Positions 25,733 through 34,612 are shown, counted from the first letter of the stretch. The stretch is DNA of 64,000 nt from Jeotgalibacillus aurantiacus (GCF_020595125.1 NZ_JACNMS010000005.1:62001-126000); one strand, 5' to 3'. Notes: generated by a model not told the origin, from the sequence alone. Made by a program: numbers and translations.

Positions 25733-27548
25733 ACCTTTTCAATATAAACGTCGCCGTTTGAGTGAAATTGATACAGCAGGTTCATCTGGTCAAAAGAAAA
25801 AAGCCGATGATTTCGGCGGAACACTAAAGAAAATCTGGCACTACCTTGCGATGAGTAAAGGGAAGCTCAGTCTTGTTATGCTCATGGTTTTAATCAGTTC
25901 AGCCATGTCACTGCTTGGCCCTTATCTTGTCGGGATGGGGATTGATGATTTTATCGTAACAGGTGACTCGGGGGGATTAGTTCAACTGATCATTGTTTTG
26001 GCAGTTGTTTATGTCGTTTACTCGCTAAGTATGTGGTTCCAGGCCATGTGGATGGTAAGGATCGCACAGCAGACTGTATTTACGATGAGAACACAGCTTT
26101 TTGAGCACCTGCAGAAGCTGCCGATCCCGTTTTTCGATAAGCGCCAGCACGGGGAACTGATGAGCCGTGTGACGAATGATATGGAAAATGTGAGCTCAAC
26201 GTTAAACAGCTCTGTGATTCAGATTGTATCGAGCGTGCTTACACTCGTCGGCACAATCGGCGTAATGCTTTATTTAAGTCCGCTGCTGACCCTGATTACA
26301 GTACTTGTCATTCCGGCTATGTTTCTAGGGCTTAAATGGATTACAAATCGGACAGGCCGTCTGTTTAAAGAACAGCAGCGAAACCTGGGAGACATGAACG
26401 GTTATATTCAGGAGACATTATCGGGACAGAAAATCATTAAAACTTTTTCACAGGAAGACTGCGTGATCGAACAGTTTGAAGAAAAAAATGAAAAACTCAG
26501 ACTTGCGGGCTTCTGGGCGCAGACATTCTCAGGATTTATTCCGAAGCTGATGAACTTTTTAAACAACCTGAGCTTTGCTGTGATTGCGCTCGTCGGGGGC
26601 CTGCTTGCGCTGAGAGGGGATATTTCCATCGGAGTGATTGTCATCTTTGTAGAGTATTCAAGACAATTTACCCGTCCGCTGAATGATCTGGCTAACCAGT
26701 TTAATACGCTGCTGTCTGCCGTAGCAGGGGCTGAGCGGGTGTTTGACATTATGAATGAAGATGAAGAGCGTAAGGATGAGAAGGACGCAGTGGAGATTGA
26801 TAAAATTTCAGGAAATGTGTCTTTCGAGGATGTTATGTTCTCTTATGAAGCGGATGAGCTCATTTTAAATCATGTGTCGTTTCGAGCTAAGCCAGGTGAA
26901 ACGATTGCACTTGTCGGACCGACCGGAGCAGGGAAAACGACCATTATTAATCTTCTTTCGCGTTTTTACAATCCGACCGGAGGAGAGATTCGCATCGATG
27001 GAAAAGACATTTCTATGATCAAACGATCCAGTCTGAGAAGTCATATGGCATTTGTGCTTCAGGATTCCATTCTTTTTCAGGGGACCATTCGCGAAAATAT
27101 CCGCTATGGCCGTTTGACTGCATCGGATGAGGAAGTGGAAAAAGCAGCCCTGCTTGCGAATGCTGACAGCTTTATCCGCAAAATGCCTGAGGGATACGAT
27201 ACGGTGTTGAAGGCAGATGGAGAAGGTATCAGTCAGGGACAGAGACAGCTTCTTGCCATTGCCCGTGCGATGCTTGCGGACCCCGACCTGCTCATATTAG
27301 ATGAAGCGACCAGCAGCATTGATACGGTGACTGAGATTAAGATTCAGGAAGCGCTTGAGACACTGATGAAAGGCAGAACGAGCTTTGTCATTGCGCACCG
27401 GTTAAATACAATTCAGAATGCGGATCAGATTCTGGTGCTGAATAACGGCCAACTGATTGAGCGCGGTAATCATGATGAATTGATGAAGCGTAATGGTTTT
27501 TATGCGGATCTTCAGAAGAATCAGTTGAAGGAACAGCTTGCTCTTTGA
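25713..27548 (+). CDS. ABC exporter half-transporter, catalytic subunit
   Basis: The 611-aa partner has a six-helix membrane domain and an ATPase domain with Walker A G-P-T-G-A-G-K-T-T, Walker B L-L-I-L-D-E (catalytic Glu present) and switch His in I-A-H-R-L-N. Its signature motif is I-S-Q-G-Q, not L-S-G-G-Q, which completes the degenerate ATP site with the first subunit. Together they should form one heterodimeric drug, lipid or peptide exporter. The TTG start at 25713 has GGAGGTGG six bases upstream. Substrate unknown. Confidence 0.9.
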   Translation: MLKEIVRPFQYKRRRLSEIDTAGSSGQKKKADDFGGTLKKIWHYLAMSKGKLSLVMLMVLISSAMSLLGPYLVGMGIDDFIVTGDSGGLVQLIIVLAVVYVVYSLSMWFQAMWMVRIAQQTVFTMRTQLFEHLQKLPIPFFDKRQHGELMSRVTNDMENVSSTLNSSVIQIVSSVLTLVGTIGVMLYLSPLLTLITVLVIPAMFLGLKWITNRTGRLFKEQQRNLGDMNGYIQETLSGQKIIKTFSQEDCVIEQFEEKNEKLRLAGFWAQTFSGFIPKLMNFLNNLSFAVIALVGGLLALRGDISIGVIVIFVEYSRQFTRPLNDLANQFNTLLSAVAGAERVFDIMNEDEERKDEKDAVEIDKISGNVSFEDVMFSYEADELILNHVSFRAKPGETIALVGPTGAGKTTIINLLSRFYNPTGGEIRIDGKDISMIKRSSLRSHMAFVLQDSILFQGTIRENIRYGRLTASDEEVEKAALLANADSFIRKMPEGYDTVLKADGEGISQGQRQLLAIARAMLADPDLLILDEATSSIDTVTEIKIQEALETLMKGRTSFVIAHRLNTIQNADQILVLNNGQLIERGNHDELMKRNGFYADLQKNQLKEQLAL

Positions 27549-27573
27549 TTTGAAAAGAACTAATTTGAAAACC

Positions 27574-27837
27574 GTGCCGGGTCATTCCTTCGCTTTCTTT
27601 TGTGTCCAGCTACGACGGGCAGGGACTAGCAAACTTCCCGTCCTCTCGTACGATAAGTCAACATCAGCTCACTTCGTTCGCTGTGTTTCCTTTATCTTCG
27701 TCGAGGACAGTCCAGTTTGTACGTCCCTAAACGCCCGCCTACGCTTTTCTGTGGCCGCGCGGTGAGCCAGCTGTGCTGCGCACATCTGTCTCACCTGTCG
27801 CTTCACTGCCGCAGGAGTCTACGGAATGACCCGGCAC
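27574..27837. repeat. Palindrome-ended element, long form
   Basis: Terminal inverted repeats GTGCCGGGTCATTCC (27574-27588) and complement (27823-27837) are identical to those of the short element at 12226. Inside, a module of about 125 bp absent from the short forms folds on itself: GGGC/GCCC, AGGGAC/GTCCCT, AAACT/AGTTT, GTCCTC/GAGGAC and GATAAG/CTTTATC pair in nested order. The common core (GTGGCCGCGCGGTGAGCC, TGTGCTGCGCACA, CTCACCTGTCGC, GCCGCAGGAGTCTAC) follows. Confidence 0.85.
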
Positions 27838-27881
27838 TTTTTTATTCTTTCTAAAATGCATAGCATCTTTTAATCAGAATC

Positions 27882-27952
27882 GTGCCGGGAACATCCTCCG
27901 CTTTACGTGACCGCATGGTGAGCCACAGGGAGTCTGAGGATGTCCCCGGCAC
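27882..27952. repeat. Palindrome-ended element, deleted form
   Basis: The ends (27882-27898 and 27936-27952) pair over 17 bp with one mismatch. The core is reduced to CGCTTTACGTGACCGCATGGTGAGCCACAGG-type sequence without the inner hairpin. It lies 45 bp after the long form, so two members stand in tandem between the ABC exporter and the helicase gene. Confidence 0.75.
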
Positions 27953-28060
27953 GGTTTTGTAGGAAAGTCAATCATATAAACTGATATTGATCAGACTGTG
28001 CGTAATTTCTCCAGGAATGATACAATTAATCGTATCGAAATGAACGGAGAGTGGAAAGAG

Positions 28061-29185
28061 ATGTTAGAGTTAACGCAAAAGAAATGGGAAGAGGCCGGGT
28101 TTACTGAAATGACGGCTGTCCAAAAGCAGGTTATCCCATTATTAAAAGAAGGAAAAGATGTCATTGCAGAATCACCGACTGGAACAGGAAAGACACTTGC
28201 TTATGTTCTTCCTTTAATAGAAAATCTGAACGCTTCACAAAAGCTTCCGCAGGCAATTATTTTGGCGCCATCGAAGGAGTTATCCATGCAGATTCTTGAT
28301 GTTCTTCAGCAGTGGGGAAAGGATGCAGGCTTGAAAGCTGCTTCGATCATTGGTGGAGCGAATCCGAAAAGACAGCTTGAGAAATTGAAGAAGCAGCCTC
28401 ATGTGATTGTAGGCACGCCGGGTCGAATTCACGAATTGATTAAGCAAAAAAAGCTGAAAATGCATGAGGTGAAGACGATCATCCTTGATGAGGCGGATCA
28501 GCTGTTTTTACCTGAGCATCAGGATGAAATCGGACAGATTGTGAAAAGCACACTAGCAGATCAAAGGCAGCTTGCCATGTTTTCAGCGACCTTGTCTGAA
28601 GATGTTGTGAAGCACGGACAAGAGATTATGAATGAACCTGAAGTGGTTCGCGTGGGAAGAGAAGAAGTGAAACAGGGCAAAGTACGCCATCAGTTTATGG
28701 TGTGTGAGGCCCGTGAAAAAGTGGATATGATCCGGCGTATGGTCCGGATGGACGCGATGAAAAAAGAAAAATCACTTGCCTTTATGCAGGAAGTGCTTGA
28801 TGTGATGACAGCTGCTGAAAAGCTCAACTATAAGAACCTTGAAATTGCTGTGCTGCATAGTGATTTATCAAAAGAAGAGCGTGCTGCATCTATGAGAAAG
28901 TTCAGAAAGGGCGAGCTTCCATTGCTGTTAGCTACTGATGTAGCTACACGCGGACTTGATATCCAGGATGTCACGTATGTGATCCACATGGATGCTGCTG
29001 AGAATCTTGACCAATATATTCACCGCTCAGGTCGGACAGGCAGAGCTGGCGCAGAGGGAACAGTCCTTAGCTTTGTGACGCCTGGTGAAATTAAAAAGCT
29101 CCGCAAGTTTGCAAAGGAATTGAATGTTGAACTTGAGGAAGTCACGATGTACCGTGGGAAGTGGGTATACCAGGATCATCAGTGA
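28061..29185 (+). CDS. yfmL: DEAD-box RNA helicase (YfmL-like)
   Basis: About 374 aa from ATG at 28061, nine bases after GGAGAG; YfmL of B. subtilis is of similar length. Motifs in order: a short Q-motif region with M-T-A-V-Q, Walker A S-P-T-G-T-G-K-T, P-S-K-E-L (Ia), G-T-P-G-R (Ib), D-E-A-D (II), F-S-A-T (III), A-T-D-V-A-T-R-G-L-D (V) and H-R-S-G-R-T-G-R-A-G (VI). There is no C-terminal RNA-binding extension. YfmL-type helicases assist ribosome assembly and growth in the cold. Confidence 0.9.
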   Translation: MLELTQKKWEEAGFTEMTAVQKQVIPLLKEGKDVIAESPTGTGKTLAYVLPLIENLNASQKLPQAIILAPSKELSMQILDVLQQWGKDAGLKAASIIGGANPKRQLEKLKKQPHVIVGTPGRIHELIKQKKLKMHEVKTIILDEADQLFLPEHQDEIGQIVKSTLADQRQLAMFSATLSEDVVKHGQEIMNEPEVVRVGREEVKQGKVRHQFMVCEAREKVDMIRRMVRMDAMKKEKSLAFMQEVLDVMTAAEKLNYKNLEIAVLHSDLSKEERAASMRKFRKGELPLLLATDVATRGLDIQDVTYVIHMDAAENLDQYIHRSGRTGRAGAEGTVLSFVTPGEIKKLRKFAKELNVELEEVTMYRGKWVYQDHQ

Positions 29186-29251
29186 TGTTGGACTGGAAGG
29201 CGTTCAGTCTGTTTGAATGAAACCGGCAACGAAGAGTGAATAAATAATCAG

Positions 29252-29287
29252 GCTGCGCGCTCCTTATGTGAGCATGCAGCTTTTTTA
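29252..29287 (+). terminator. Intrinsic terminator of the helicase gene
   Basis: GCTGCGCGCTC pairs with GAGCATGCAGC, two mismatches, followed by TTTTTT. Confidence 0.8.
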
Positions 29288-29399
29288 TTGCCTTTTAATA
29301 ATTATCACGATCATTTTGATGAATATCATGCGTTTTTAATAAAATACATCAATTCCTTTTATTTGTAGCCAGTATGATTTGACTTTTACCGATTAAAAG

Positions 29400-29428
29400 T
29401 TGACAATTTGAGAAGAAGCTAGAGATAA
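29400..29428 (+). promoter_or_regulatory. Candidate promoter of the B12-sensor/STAS pair
   Basis: TTGACA (29400-29405), a 17-bp spacer and AGATAA form a fair sigma-A promoter about 40 bp before the gene. A second TTGACT lies exactly 21 bp upstream (29379). Confidence 0.3.
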
Positions 29429-29465
29429 AGAATCGATGATAAAGAGATCGGAAGGCGTGAATTAA

Positions 29466-30128
29466 ATGGAGTTGTCTACAGCAAAATTTACTGAAGCACT
29501 GTTGAATGGGGATCAGGATGCCTGCTGGTCCATGGTGCAGGAATGTGTGAATGCAGGTCAGACTACAGAACAAATCTATTATCACGTTATGACTCCTGCG
29601 ATGGTTGAAATTGGGAGGCTCTGGCAGGAGAATGAGATCTCAGTAGCTGATGAACATCTGGCTACAACGACGTGTGATTTTACGATGTCGCGTTATAAGC
29701 ATGAAGTCTTATTGCCGAGAATACAAGGCCAGCCTCAGGATCAGGGGCGAGCGCTTTTCTTTTGTGTAGAACAGGAAGAACATGATCTTGGTATCCGGAT
29801 GATTGCGCAGATTTTTGAGGAAAAAGGATATCTTGTGCGCATGATGGGTGCAAATCTTCCAGTTGAGTATGCATTGTCTATGGCTGTGAACTGGGAACCG
29901 GATGTTATGGGGGTATCAGCCAGTATGATCAAACAGGGAGAGAAGGTACCTTCCTATATCCAGCGATTAATGGAGCGTTTTCCTTCAGTTGAGTTGCTGA
30001 TTGGCGGCCGTTTTCTAACCTATCCCGAGCAGTCGCTGCAAAATGTACCTGAAGAAAGAGTAACCCTTATTAAGGATGGCAATGGACTGACGTCCTGGTT
30101 TGCCGGCCGGAACAGAAAGGAAGAGTAA
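29466..30128 (+). CDS. Cobalamin-binding sensor protein with CarH-type light-sensor signature
   Basis: The 220-aa protein is a helical B12-binding cap (about 1-90) plus a Rossmann B12-binding domain (about 95-212) and nothing else. The cap has W53 followed after exactly nine residues by E63-H64, the W-x9-E-H signature of CarH/LitR adenosylcobalamin photoreceptors. The Rossmann domain has E-E-H-D-L-G with His106 placed as the lower cobalt ligand, then V-S-A-S and G-G. It lacks the MerR-type DNA-binding domain of CarH and any methyltransferase partner. The next gene, one base later, encodes a STAS protein, so it is probably the input half of a two-protein sensor. Light sensing is inferred from the motif only. 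Confidence 0.8.
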   Translation: MELSTAKFTEALLNGDQDACWSMVQECVNAGQTTEQIYYHVMTPAMVEIGRLWQENEISVADEHLATTTCDFTMSRYKHEVLLPRIQGQPQDQGRALFFCVEQEEHDLGIRMIAQIFEEKGYLVRMMGANLPVEYALSMAVNWEPDVMGVSASMIKQGEKVPSYIQRLMERFPSVELLIGGRFLTYPEQSLQNVPEERVTLIKDGNGLTSWFAGRNRKEE

Positions 30129-30129
30129 C

Positions 30130-30876
30130 TTGATCACACTTGATACGATGCCTCTTCCCGCTTTTAAAATGTCTCAGGATTTAACCATTTTAGAAGCTTC
30201 AGAGGATGCCAGACAATTATTTGGCCATGCTCCCTCTTTTTTAGATTGGGTTGACGTGGAAAGTCGCGAGAAGGCACAGAAATTTATGTCAACTCAGTAC
30301 GATGAAAAGGTCGAGTTGAACCTTGTCACTACAGAAGGGATTATCTCATCTTATATCCTTCATATTAAGTGGGATGGTCAGGAAGGTACCGTGCTGATGC
30401 AGCAGCAGGATCAAATGATGCTAAAGCTGATGCATTCTGTTAATGAACACAGGCGCAGGTTGGAAGAAAGCGATATGGAGCTGATTCTGAAAAAGAATGA
30501 GCTTGAAAAGTCTCTGATCAGAATTCAGGAGCTATCGACGGCAGTCATTCATTTAACACCAAATGTTGTGCTGATACCGATATTTGGAGATTTAAATATT
30601 GAGCTGATTTTATCAAATAAAGACCGGATTTTAAAACAGCTTTATGACGAGCAGATTGATGAATTGATCATTGATCTTCAGGCTGTCGGTAAAATAACAG
30701 ATGATGGTGTGGAGGAATTCAGTCTTCTGTTGAAAAACTGCTCATTACTGGGGGCAACCTGCAGTATTACCGGAATTAGACCAGAGCATGTACCCCAGTT
30801 ACACCAAAAAGAAATTGCAGGAAAGGTTATGTTTATTAACAGCCTTAAAGATACTTTAACAAGAATTGTTTCATGA
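30130..30876 (+). CDS. PAS-like/coiled-coil/STAS protein (RsbR-type)
   Basis: About 248 aa from a TTG at 30130 with AAAGGAAG upstream, starting one base after the B12-sensor stop. Residues 1-95 look like a degenerate PAS fold, 105-145 are a charged coiled coil, and 145-248 form a STAS domain with V-V-L-I-P-I-F-G, L-I-I-D-L-Q-A-V and a Thr at the position (K-I-T-D-D-G) where RsbR-family proteins are phosphorylated. RsbR-type proteins build the stressosome that controls sigma-B or other outputs. The tight coupling suggests it receives the signal of the B12 protein. Confidence 0.75.
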   Translation: MITLDTMPLPAFKMSQDLTILEASEDARQLFGHAPSFLDWVDVESREKAQKFMSTQYDEKVELNLVTTEGIISSYILHIKWDGQEGTVLMQQQDQMMLKLMHSVNEHRRRLEESDMELILKKNELEKSLIRIQELSTAVIHLTPNVVLIPIFGDLNIELILSNKDRILKQLYDEQIDELIIDLQAVGKITDDGVEEFSLLLKNCSLLGATCSITGIRPEHVPQLHQKEIAGKVMFINSLKDTLTRIVS

Positions 30877-30886
30877 AAAATATTTC

Positions 30887-30917
30887 AAGACCGGTGCCTT
30901 TGCTTGGCCCGGTCTTT
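30887..30917 (+). terminator. Intrinsic terminator of the STAS gene
   Basis: AAGACCGG pairs with CCGGTCTT around a 14-nt loop, followed by T's and C's. Confidence 0.75.
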
Positions 30918-31023
30918 CCTGTGATTTCAGAGCTAAGCATATCAGATTGATCAAGGCTTGGATCGTAAAGAAATAAAAAATTTCATTTCCCCTCTTTACT
31001 CCTGAGATTAAGGGGAGTAAACT

Positions 31024-31172
31024 ATCTCTCAGAATACATGAAAACCGCTTAATCCTGAAAAGCAGGAGCGGGGGAACCGGCGTGCCTTGCGCACATGGGG
31101 TGAAGTCTAATCAGACAGGGAACTCTTAATCCCTAACCCGTCAGCTAACCTCGCAGGCGATTAAGAGAACTG
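31024..31172 (+). ncRNA. c-di-AMP (ydaO/yuaA) riboswitch
   Basis: The leader of ktrA contains the full conserved core of this class: CCGCTTAATCCTG, CGGGGGAACCGG, GGGGTGAAGTC, AGGGAACTCTTAATCCC and AACCCGTCAGCTAACCTCG, closed by CTCTC near the start with TTAAGAG at the end. An intrinsic terminator follows at 31191-31221. In the known system c-di-AMP binding favours termination, so high c-di-AMP should switch off K+ uptake. Confidence 0.95.
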
Positions 31173-31190
31173 ACTTGTGTGAAAGCAGCC

Positions 31191-31221
31191 AACCACAGGA
31201 ATGTCCTCCTTGTGGTTTTTT
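31191..31221 (+). terminator. Riboswitch-controlled terminator before ktrA
   Basis: AACCACAGGA and the TCCTTGTGGTT side form a stem followed by TTTTTT, 34 bp before the ktrA start; it is the expression platform of the c-di-AMP riboswitch. Confidence 0.85.
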
Positions 31222-31254
31222 GTATGCCAACATACGGGAGAAAGAAGGATCTGA

Positions 31255-31911
31255 ATGAAAAAACAATTTGCAGTGCTTGGCCTCGGGAGTTTTGGAGGTC
31301 ATCTTGTAGAGGAATTCCATGAAATAGGTGCGGAAGTGTTCGCAATGGATCGTGATGAAGAGCTGGTTGATAAATACGTGAATCTTGCTACTCATGTGGT
31401 TCACGGGGATGCACAGGATGAGCAGCTGCTTCTTCGCGCAGGAATCCGGAATTTTGATCTGGTTGTCGTGTCGTTCGGAGAAAACATTGAAGCAAGTATT
31501 TTAACGACGATTATTCTTAGCGACCTTGGTGTCAAAGAAATCTGGGTCAAGGCTTCAAGCATTTATCATCAGAAGGTACTTGAGAAGATCGGTGCCACAA
31601 GGGTCATTCGTCCTGAAAAGGATATGGCACGCAGGATTGCCCACCGTCTGACTTCCAATCATTTTATTGACTATGTGGAGCTTTCCGAAGAGCATTCCAT
31701 GGTAGAAATAAAAGCAACCAAAAAAATTGTGGGGAAAACGATCGCGCAGCTTAATATCCGGAATCGTTTTGGCTGCAATATAGTAGGGATTTACCGGTCT
31801 CACGATATGCTTGTTTCTCCAAGCGGGGATGACCGTATAGAAGAAGGAGACGTTTTAATTGTGATCGGTGAGAACAGAAAGCTACACCGGTTTGAAAAGC
31901 AGGGGGTGTAG
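31255..31911 (+). CDS. ktrA: KtrA potassium-uptake regulatory subunit (RCK)
   Basis: The 218-aa cytoplasmic protein has an RCK-N Rossmann domain (G-L-G-S-F-G near residue 9, D-R-D-E at the end of the second strand, G-D-A-Q-D) and an RCK-C domain (about 140-218). It forms an octameric ring that binds ATP/ADP and c-di-AMP and gates the KtrB channel. It is followed by ktrB after two bases and preceded by the c-di-AMP riboswitch, which is the KtrAB arrangement of B. subtilis. Confidence 0.93.
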   Translation: MKKQFAVLGLGSFGGHLVEEFHEIGAEVFAMDRDEELVDKYVNLATHVVHGDAQDEQLLLRAGIRNFDLVVVSFGENIEASILTTIILSDLGVKEIWVKASSIYHQKVLEKIGATRVIRPEKDMARRIAHRLTSNHFIDYVELSEEHSMVEIKATKKIVGKTIAQLNIRNRFGCNIVGIYRSHDMLVSPSGDDRIEEGDVLIVIGENRKLHRFEKQGV

Positions 31912-31913
31912 GG

Positions 31914-33233
31914 ATGAAGAAAAAACTTTTTCAGAACCCTCCTCTTTTTTTGATTGTCCTGTTTTTAACCGGAATCCTGCTTGGAGGCGCTGCACTTAAA
32001 ATTCCTGCAGCAACCGTTACGCCGATCGGCTGGCAGGATGCTTTTTTTACAGCTGTTTCTGCCATGACAGTAACAGGTCTGGCGGTCGTTGATACGGGAA
32101 CGGTATATACGACGTTCGGTCAGACGATTATTATGATCCTGATTCAAGTTGGTGGCCTTGGGATTATGACGTTTGCAGTAGTGGTTTTTCTAATGCTTGG
32201 CAGAAAGATTGGATTCAAGGAAAGACTGATCATTCAGCAGGCATTAAACCAAAATGCTGTAGGTGGTATTATCCGCCTTGCTATTCAGCTGATGATCTAT
32301 TCAATATTAATAGAATTATTTGCGGTCATGCTTTTATCTACTGTATGGGTGCCTGAAATGGGATGGAAAGATGGATTATTCTTTAGTCTTTTCCATGCGG
32401 TATCAGCCTTTAATAACGCAGGATTTGGGCTGTTGAGTGATAGTCTGATGTCCTATGTGGGAAATCCTATGGTTAACCTTGTGATTTCTGCATTATTTAT
32501 TTTAGGTGGAATCGGATTCACTGTCCTGGTAGATTTGTTCCGTTCGACATCCATTCGCAGATGGAGCCTTCACACCAAGCTGATGGTATCAGGTACACTG
32601 ATCATCAACATTTTTGCCATGATCTATTTATTCTTTAATGAATTTGCTAACCCGGCCACACTTGGTGGGCTGACACTGGATGAGAAAATATGGGCAGCTT
32701 ATTTTCAGGCGGTCAGTCCGAGAACCGCAGGCTTTAATTCTATTGATATTGCTTCTATGGATGATTCAAGCCTGCTTTTTATCATTATCCTTATGTTTAT
32801 AGGAGCAGGCAGTGCATCAACTGGTGGCGGGATCAAGCTCACGACATTTATCGTGATTTTGCTCGCTACTGTCGCGTTCTTCAGACGAAATACAGAGATT
32901 CATATGTTTGATCGCGAAATTCGTCAGGAAATTATTTTTAAATCGCTTGCTATTGCCATGAGCAGTGTATTATTTATCATTGCAGCGTTGAGTATTATGA
33001 CGCATACAGAGGATGGTGCCGGTTTCCTGCCGATTGTATTTGAAACGGTTTCTGCCTTTGGAACGGTTGGATTATCAATGGGGCTTACACCTGACTTATC
33101 AGATATGGGTAAATATGTAATAATGCTGGTGATGTTTATCGGAAAAGTTGGTCCGTTAACCTTATTCTTTTCAATCGCTAAACCGGATTATCGTAAAATT
33201 AAGTATCCGAAAGCAGATGTACTTGCTGGGTAA
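31914..33233 (+). CDS. ktrB: KtrB potassium-uptake membrane subunit
   Basis: The 439-aa protein belongs to the Trk/Ktr/HKT superfamily: four M1-P-M2 repeats, each with a pore loop, the first reading V-S-A-M-T-V-T-G-L-A, the second S-A-F-N-N-A-G-F-G-L, the third S-P-R-T-A-G-F-N and the fourth S-A-F-G-T-V-G-L-S. The glycines of these loops make the K+ filter. It is cotranscribed with ktrA and takes up K+ in exchange for or with Na+ during osmotic stress. Confidence 0.93.
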   Translation: MKKKLFQNPPLFLIVLFLTGILLGGAALKIPAATVTPIGWQDAFFTAVSAMTVTGLAVVDTGTVYTTFGQTIIMILIQVGGLGIMTFAVVVFLMLGRKIGFKERLIIQQALNQNAVGGIIRLAIQLMIYSILIELFAVMLLSTVWVPEMGWKDGLFFSLFHAVSAFNNAGFGLLSDSLMSYVGNPMVNLVISALFILGGIGFTVLVDLFRSTSIRRWSLHTKLMVSGTLIINIFAMIYLFFNEFANPATLGGLTLDEKIWAAYFQAVSPRTAGFNSIDIASMDDSSLLFIIILMFIGAGSASTGGGIKLTTFIVILLATVAFFRRNTEIHMFDREIRQEIIFKSLAIAMSSVLFIIAALSIMTHTEDGAGFLPIVFETVSAFGTVGLSMGLTPDLSDMGKYVIMLVMFIGKVGPLTLFFSIAKPDYRKIKYPKADVLAG

Positions 33234-33265
33234 TGGTTTATTTTCAGCAAGTGAATGTCATAACG

Positions 33266-33305
33266 AAAAAGCTGAAAAACGCAATGTGCGTCTTTCAGCT
33301 TTTTA
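33266..33305. terminator. Bidirectional terminator, ktrB and SRAP gene
   Basis: AAAAGCTGAAA pairs with TTTCAGCTTTT around a GC-containing loop. Confidence 0.85.
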
Positions 33306-33938
33306 TTTTCGTTTAAACCGTTCTCCTGAAATTTTGCTGATTTTCAGCTCTCCTGTAAAAGGACTCAATAAATAGTTTAACTCTTCCACATCTCCATCAT
33401 GGTTCAGCCATCGGTCGAATTGGTCAGGTGAAAGAATGACAGGCATGCGGTCGTGAATTTGGCTCATTGCGCTATTCGGCTCAGTTGTAATAATGGTGCA
33501 GCTTCTGATCAGGTCATTCTGTTCGTTTCGCCATGATTCCCAAAGTCCAGCAAACGTTAATGGATCCCCGCTGACAAGTTTTATTTCATAAGGCTGTTTG
33601 TTCCCTTCCTCTGTTTTCTTCCATTCGTAAAAGGAGCTCGCGGGAATTAAGCACCGTTTAGATCGGAAGGCTCTGCGGAAGCTCGGCTTTTCAGAAACGG
33701 TTTCTGCCCGGGCGTTAAAGGTTTTGTATCCGATTTTTTCATCTTTAGCAAAAGGCGGAATGAGCCCCCAGCGAAAATAAGCGGGGTATCGCTTCCCTTC
33801 AACACTGACAATAGCGGCTACCTGATTGCTGGGTGCAAGGTTAATGTGTGGGTAGACATCAAAGTCATCCCGCATATTGAATTGGTAATATTCCTTTAAA
33901 TCCTCAAGCGCTTCGGTTAAAGAAAATCGTCCACACAA
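33303..33938 (-). CDS. SOS response-associated peptidase (SRAP/YedK/HMCES family)
   Basis: The 211-aa protein starts M-C-G-R-F; after removal of Met, Cys2 forms a covalent crosslink with abasic sites in single-stranded DNA. Other active-site residues are visible: Asn75 and Glu79 in F-N-A-R-A-E, Glu105 in F-Y-E-W and His162 in I-H-D-R-M-P. The start is TTG (33938-33936) seven bases after GGAGGGG, the only choice that puts Cys at position 2. It protects abasic sites during replication. It is a single gene; no LexA box is evident. Confidence 0.92.
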   Translation of the reverse strand: MCGRFSLTEALEDLKEYYQFNMRDDFDVYPHINLAPSNQVAAIVSVEGKRYPAYFRWGLIPPFAKDEKIGYKTFNARAETVSEKPSFRRAFRSKRCLIPASSFYEWKKTEEGNKQPYEIKLVSGDPLTFAGLWESWRNEQNDLIRSCTIITTEPNSAMSQIHDRMPVILSPDQFDRWLNHDGDVEELNYLLSPFTGELKISKISGERFKRK

Positions 33939-34108
33939 GTAAATTCCCCTCCTTATTTACTAACACTATCGTAACAAATAATAAAAACATTGCGAAGATA
34001 GAGAAGATTTAATCTTATTTCCTTTTACAGGAAAATGGTTGATTTATTTCGCATTGCGAATAATAATGAGGAAGTGTCATTTTTACATATCTAGGAGGGT
34101 GTTCAATT

Positions 34109-34612
34109 ATGAAGAAATTTTGGTTAGTATCTGCGCTTGCTGCATCACTTATGCTTGCAGCATGTTCAGAGGAAACAGACGAATCAGCTGGTAACGCTGA
34201 ATCAGCACAAGAGACAACAGAAGAAACGGAAGCGCCTGAAGAAACGTCAGAGCCGGCTTTATATGTTGTAGAGGATGAGGTTCAGACGGGTGATCTGACG
34301 ATGACAGCTGTCAGTGCAGGTGTGACAGAGCAAATCGACGAAACAAATCGTGTTTATGAAGTCAGTTTCAGTATTACGAACAATGGTGAGGAAGAAGCTG
34401 TGATTACAGGTGATCAGTTCCGTTTAACAGATCTGGCTGATGAGGAAAAATCTGCCTATGGTGATCCGGTTGAATGGACAGTGCCTGCCGGTGAAACAGT
34501 TGAAGGATCACTTCAATTTGAGGCATCTGCTACTACAGCCTTTAAGCTGTTCGGTACTTTTGGCGAAGAGGAAATTGAATGGAGACTGCCAGGCATTACT
34601 TCACTGGATTAA
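34109..34612 (+). CDS. DUF4352-like lipoprotein
   Basis: The 167-aa protein has a lipoprotein signal (L-M-L-A-A-C near residue 19), a Glu/Thr-rich acidic linker (22-50) and an immunoglobulin-like beta domain (about 52-160) with Y-E-V-S-F-S-I-T-N-N-G-E-E and V-P-A-G-E-T-V-E-G-S-L-x-F, the pattern of DUF4352 extracellular domains. It should be tethered to the outer face of the membrane. Binding partner unknown. ATG follows AGGAGGGTG. Confidence 0.8.
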   Translation: MKKFWLVSALAASLMLAACSEETDESAGNAESAQETTEETEAPEETSEPALYVVEDEVQTGDLTMTAVSAGVTEQIDETNRVYEVSFSITNNGEEEAVITGDQFRLTDLADEEKSAYGDPVEWTVPAGETVEGSLQFEASATTAFKLFGTFGEEEIEWRLPGITSLD

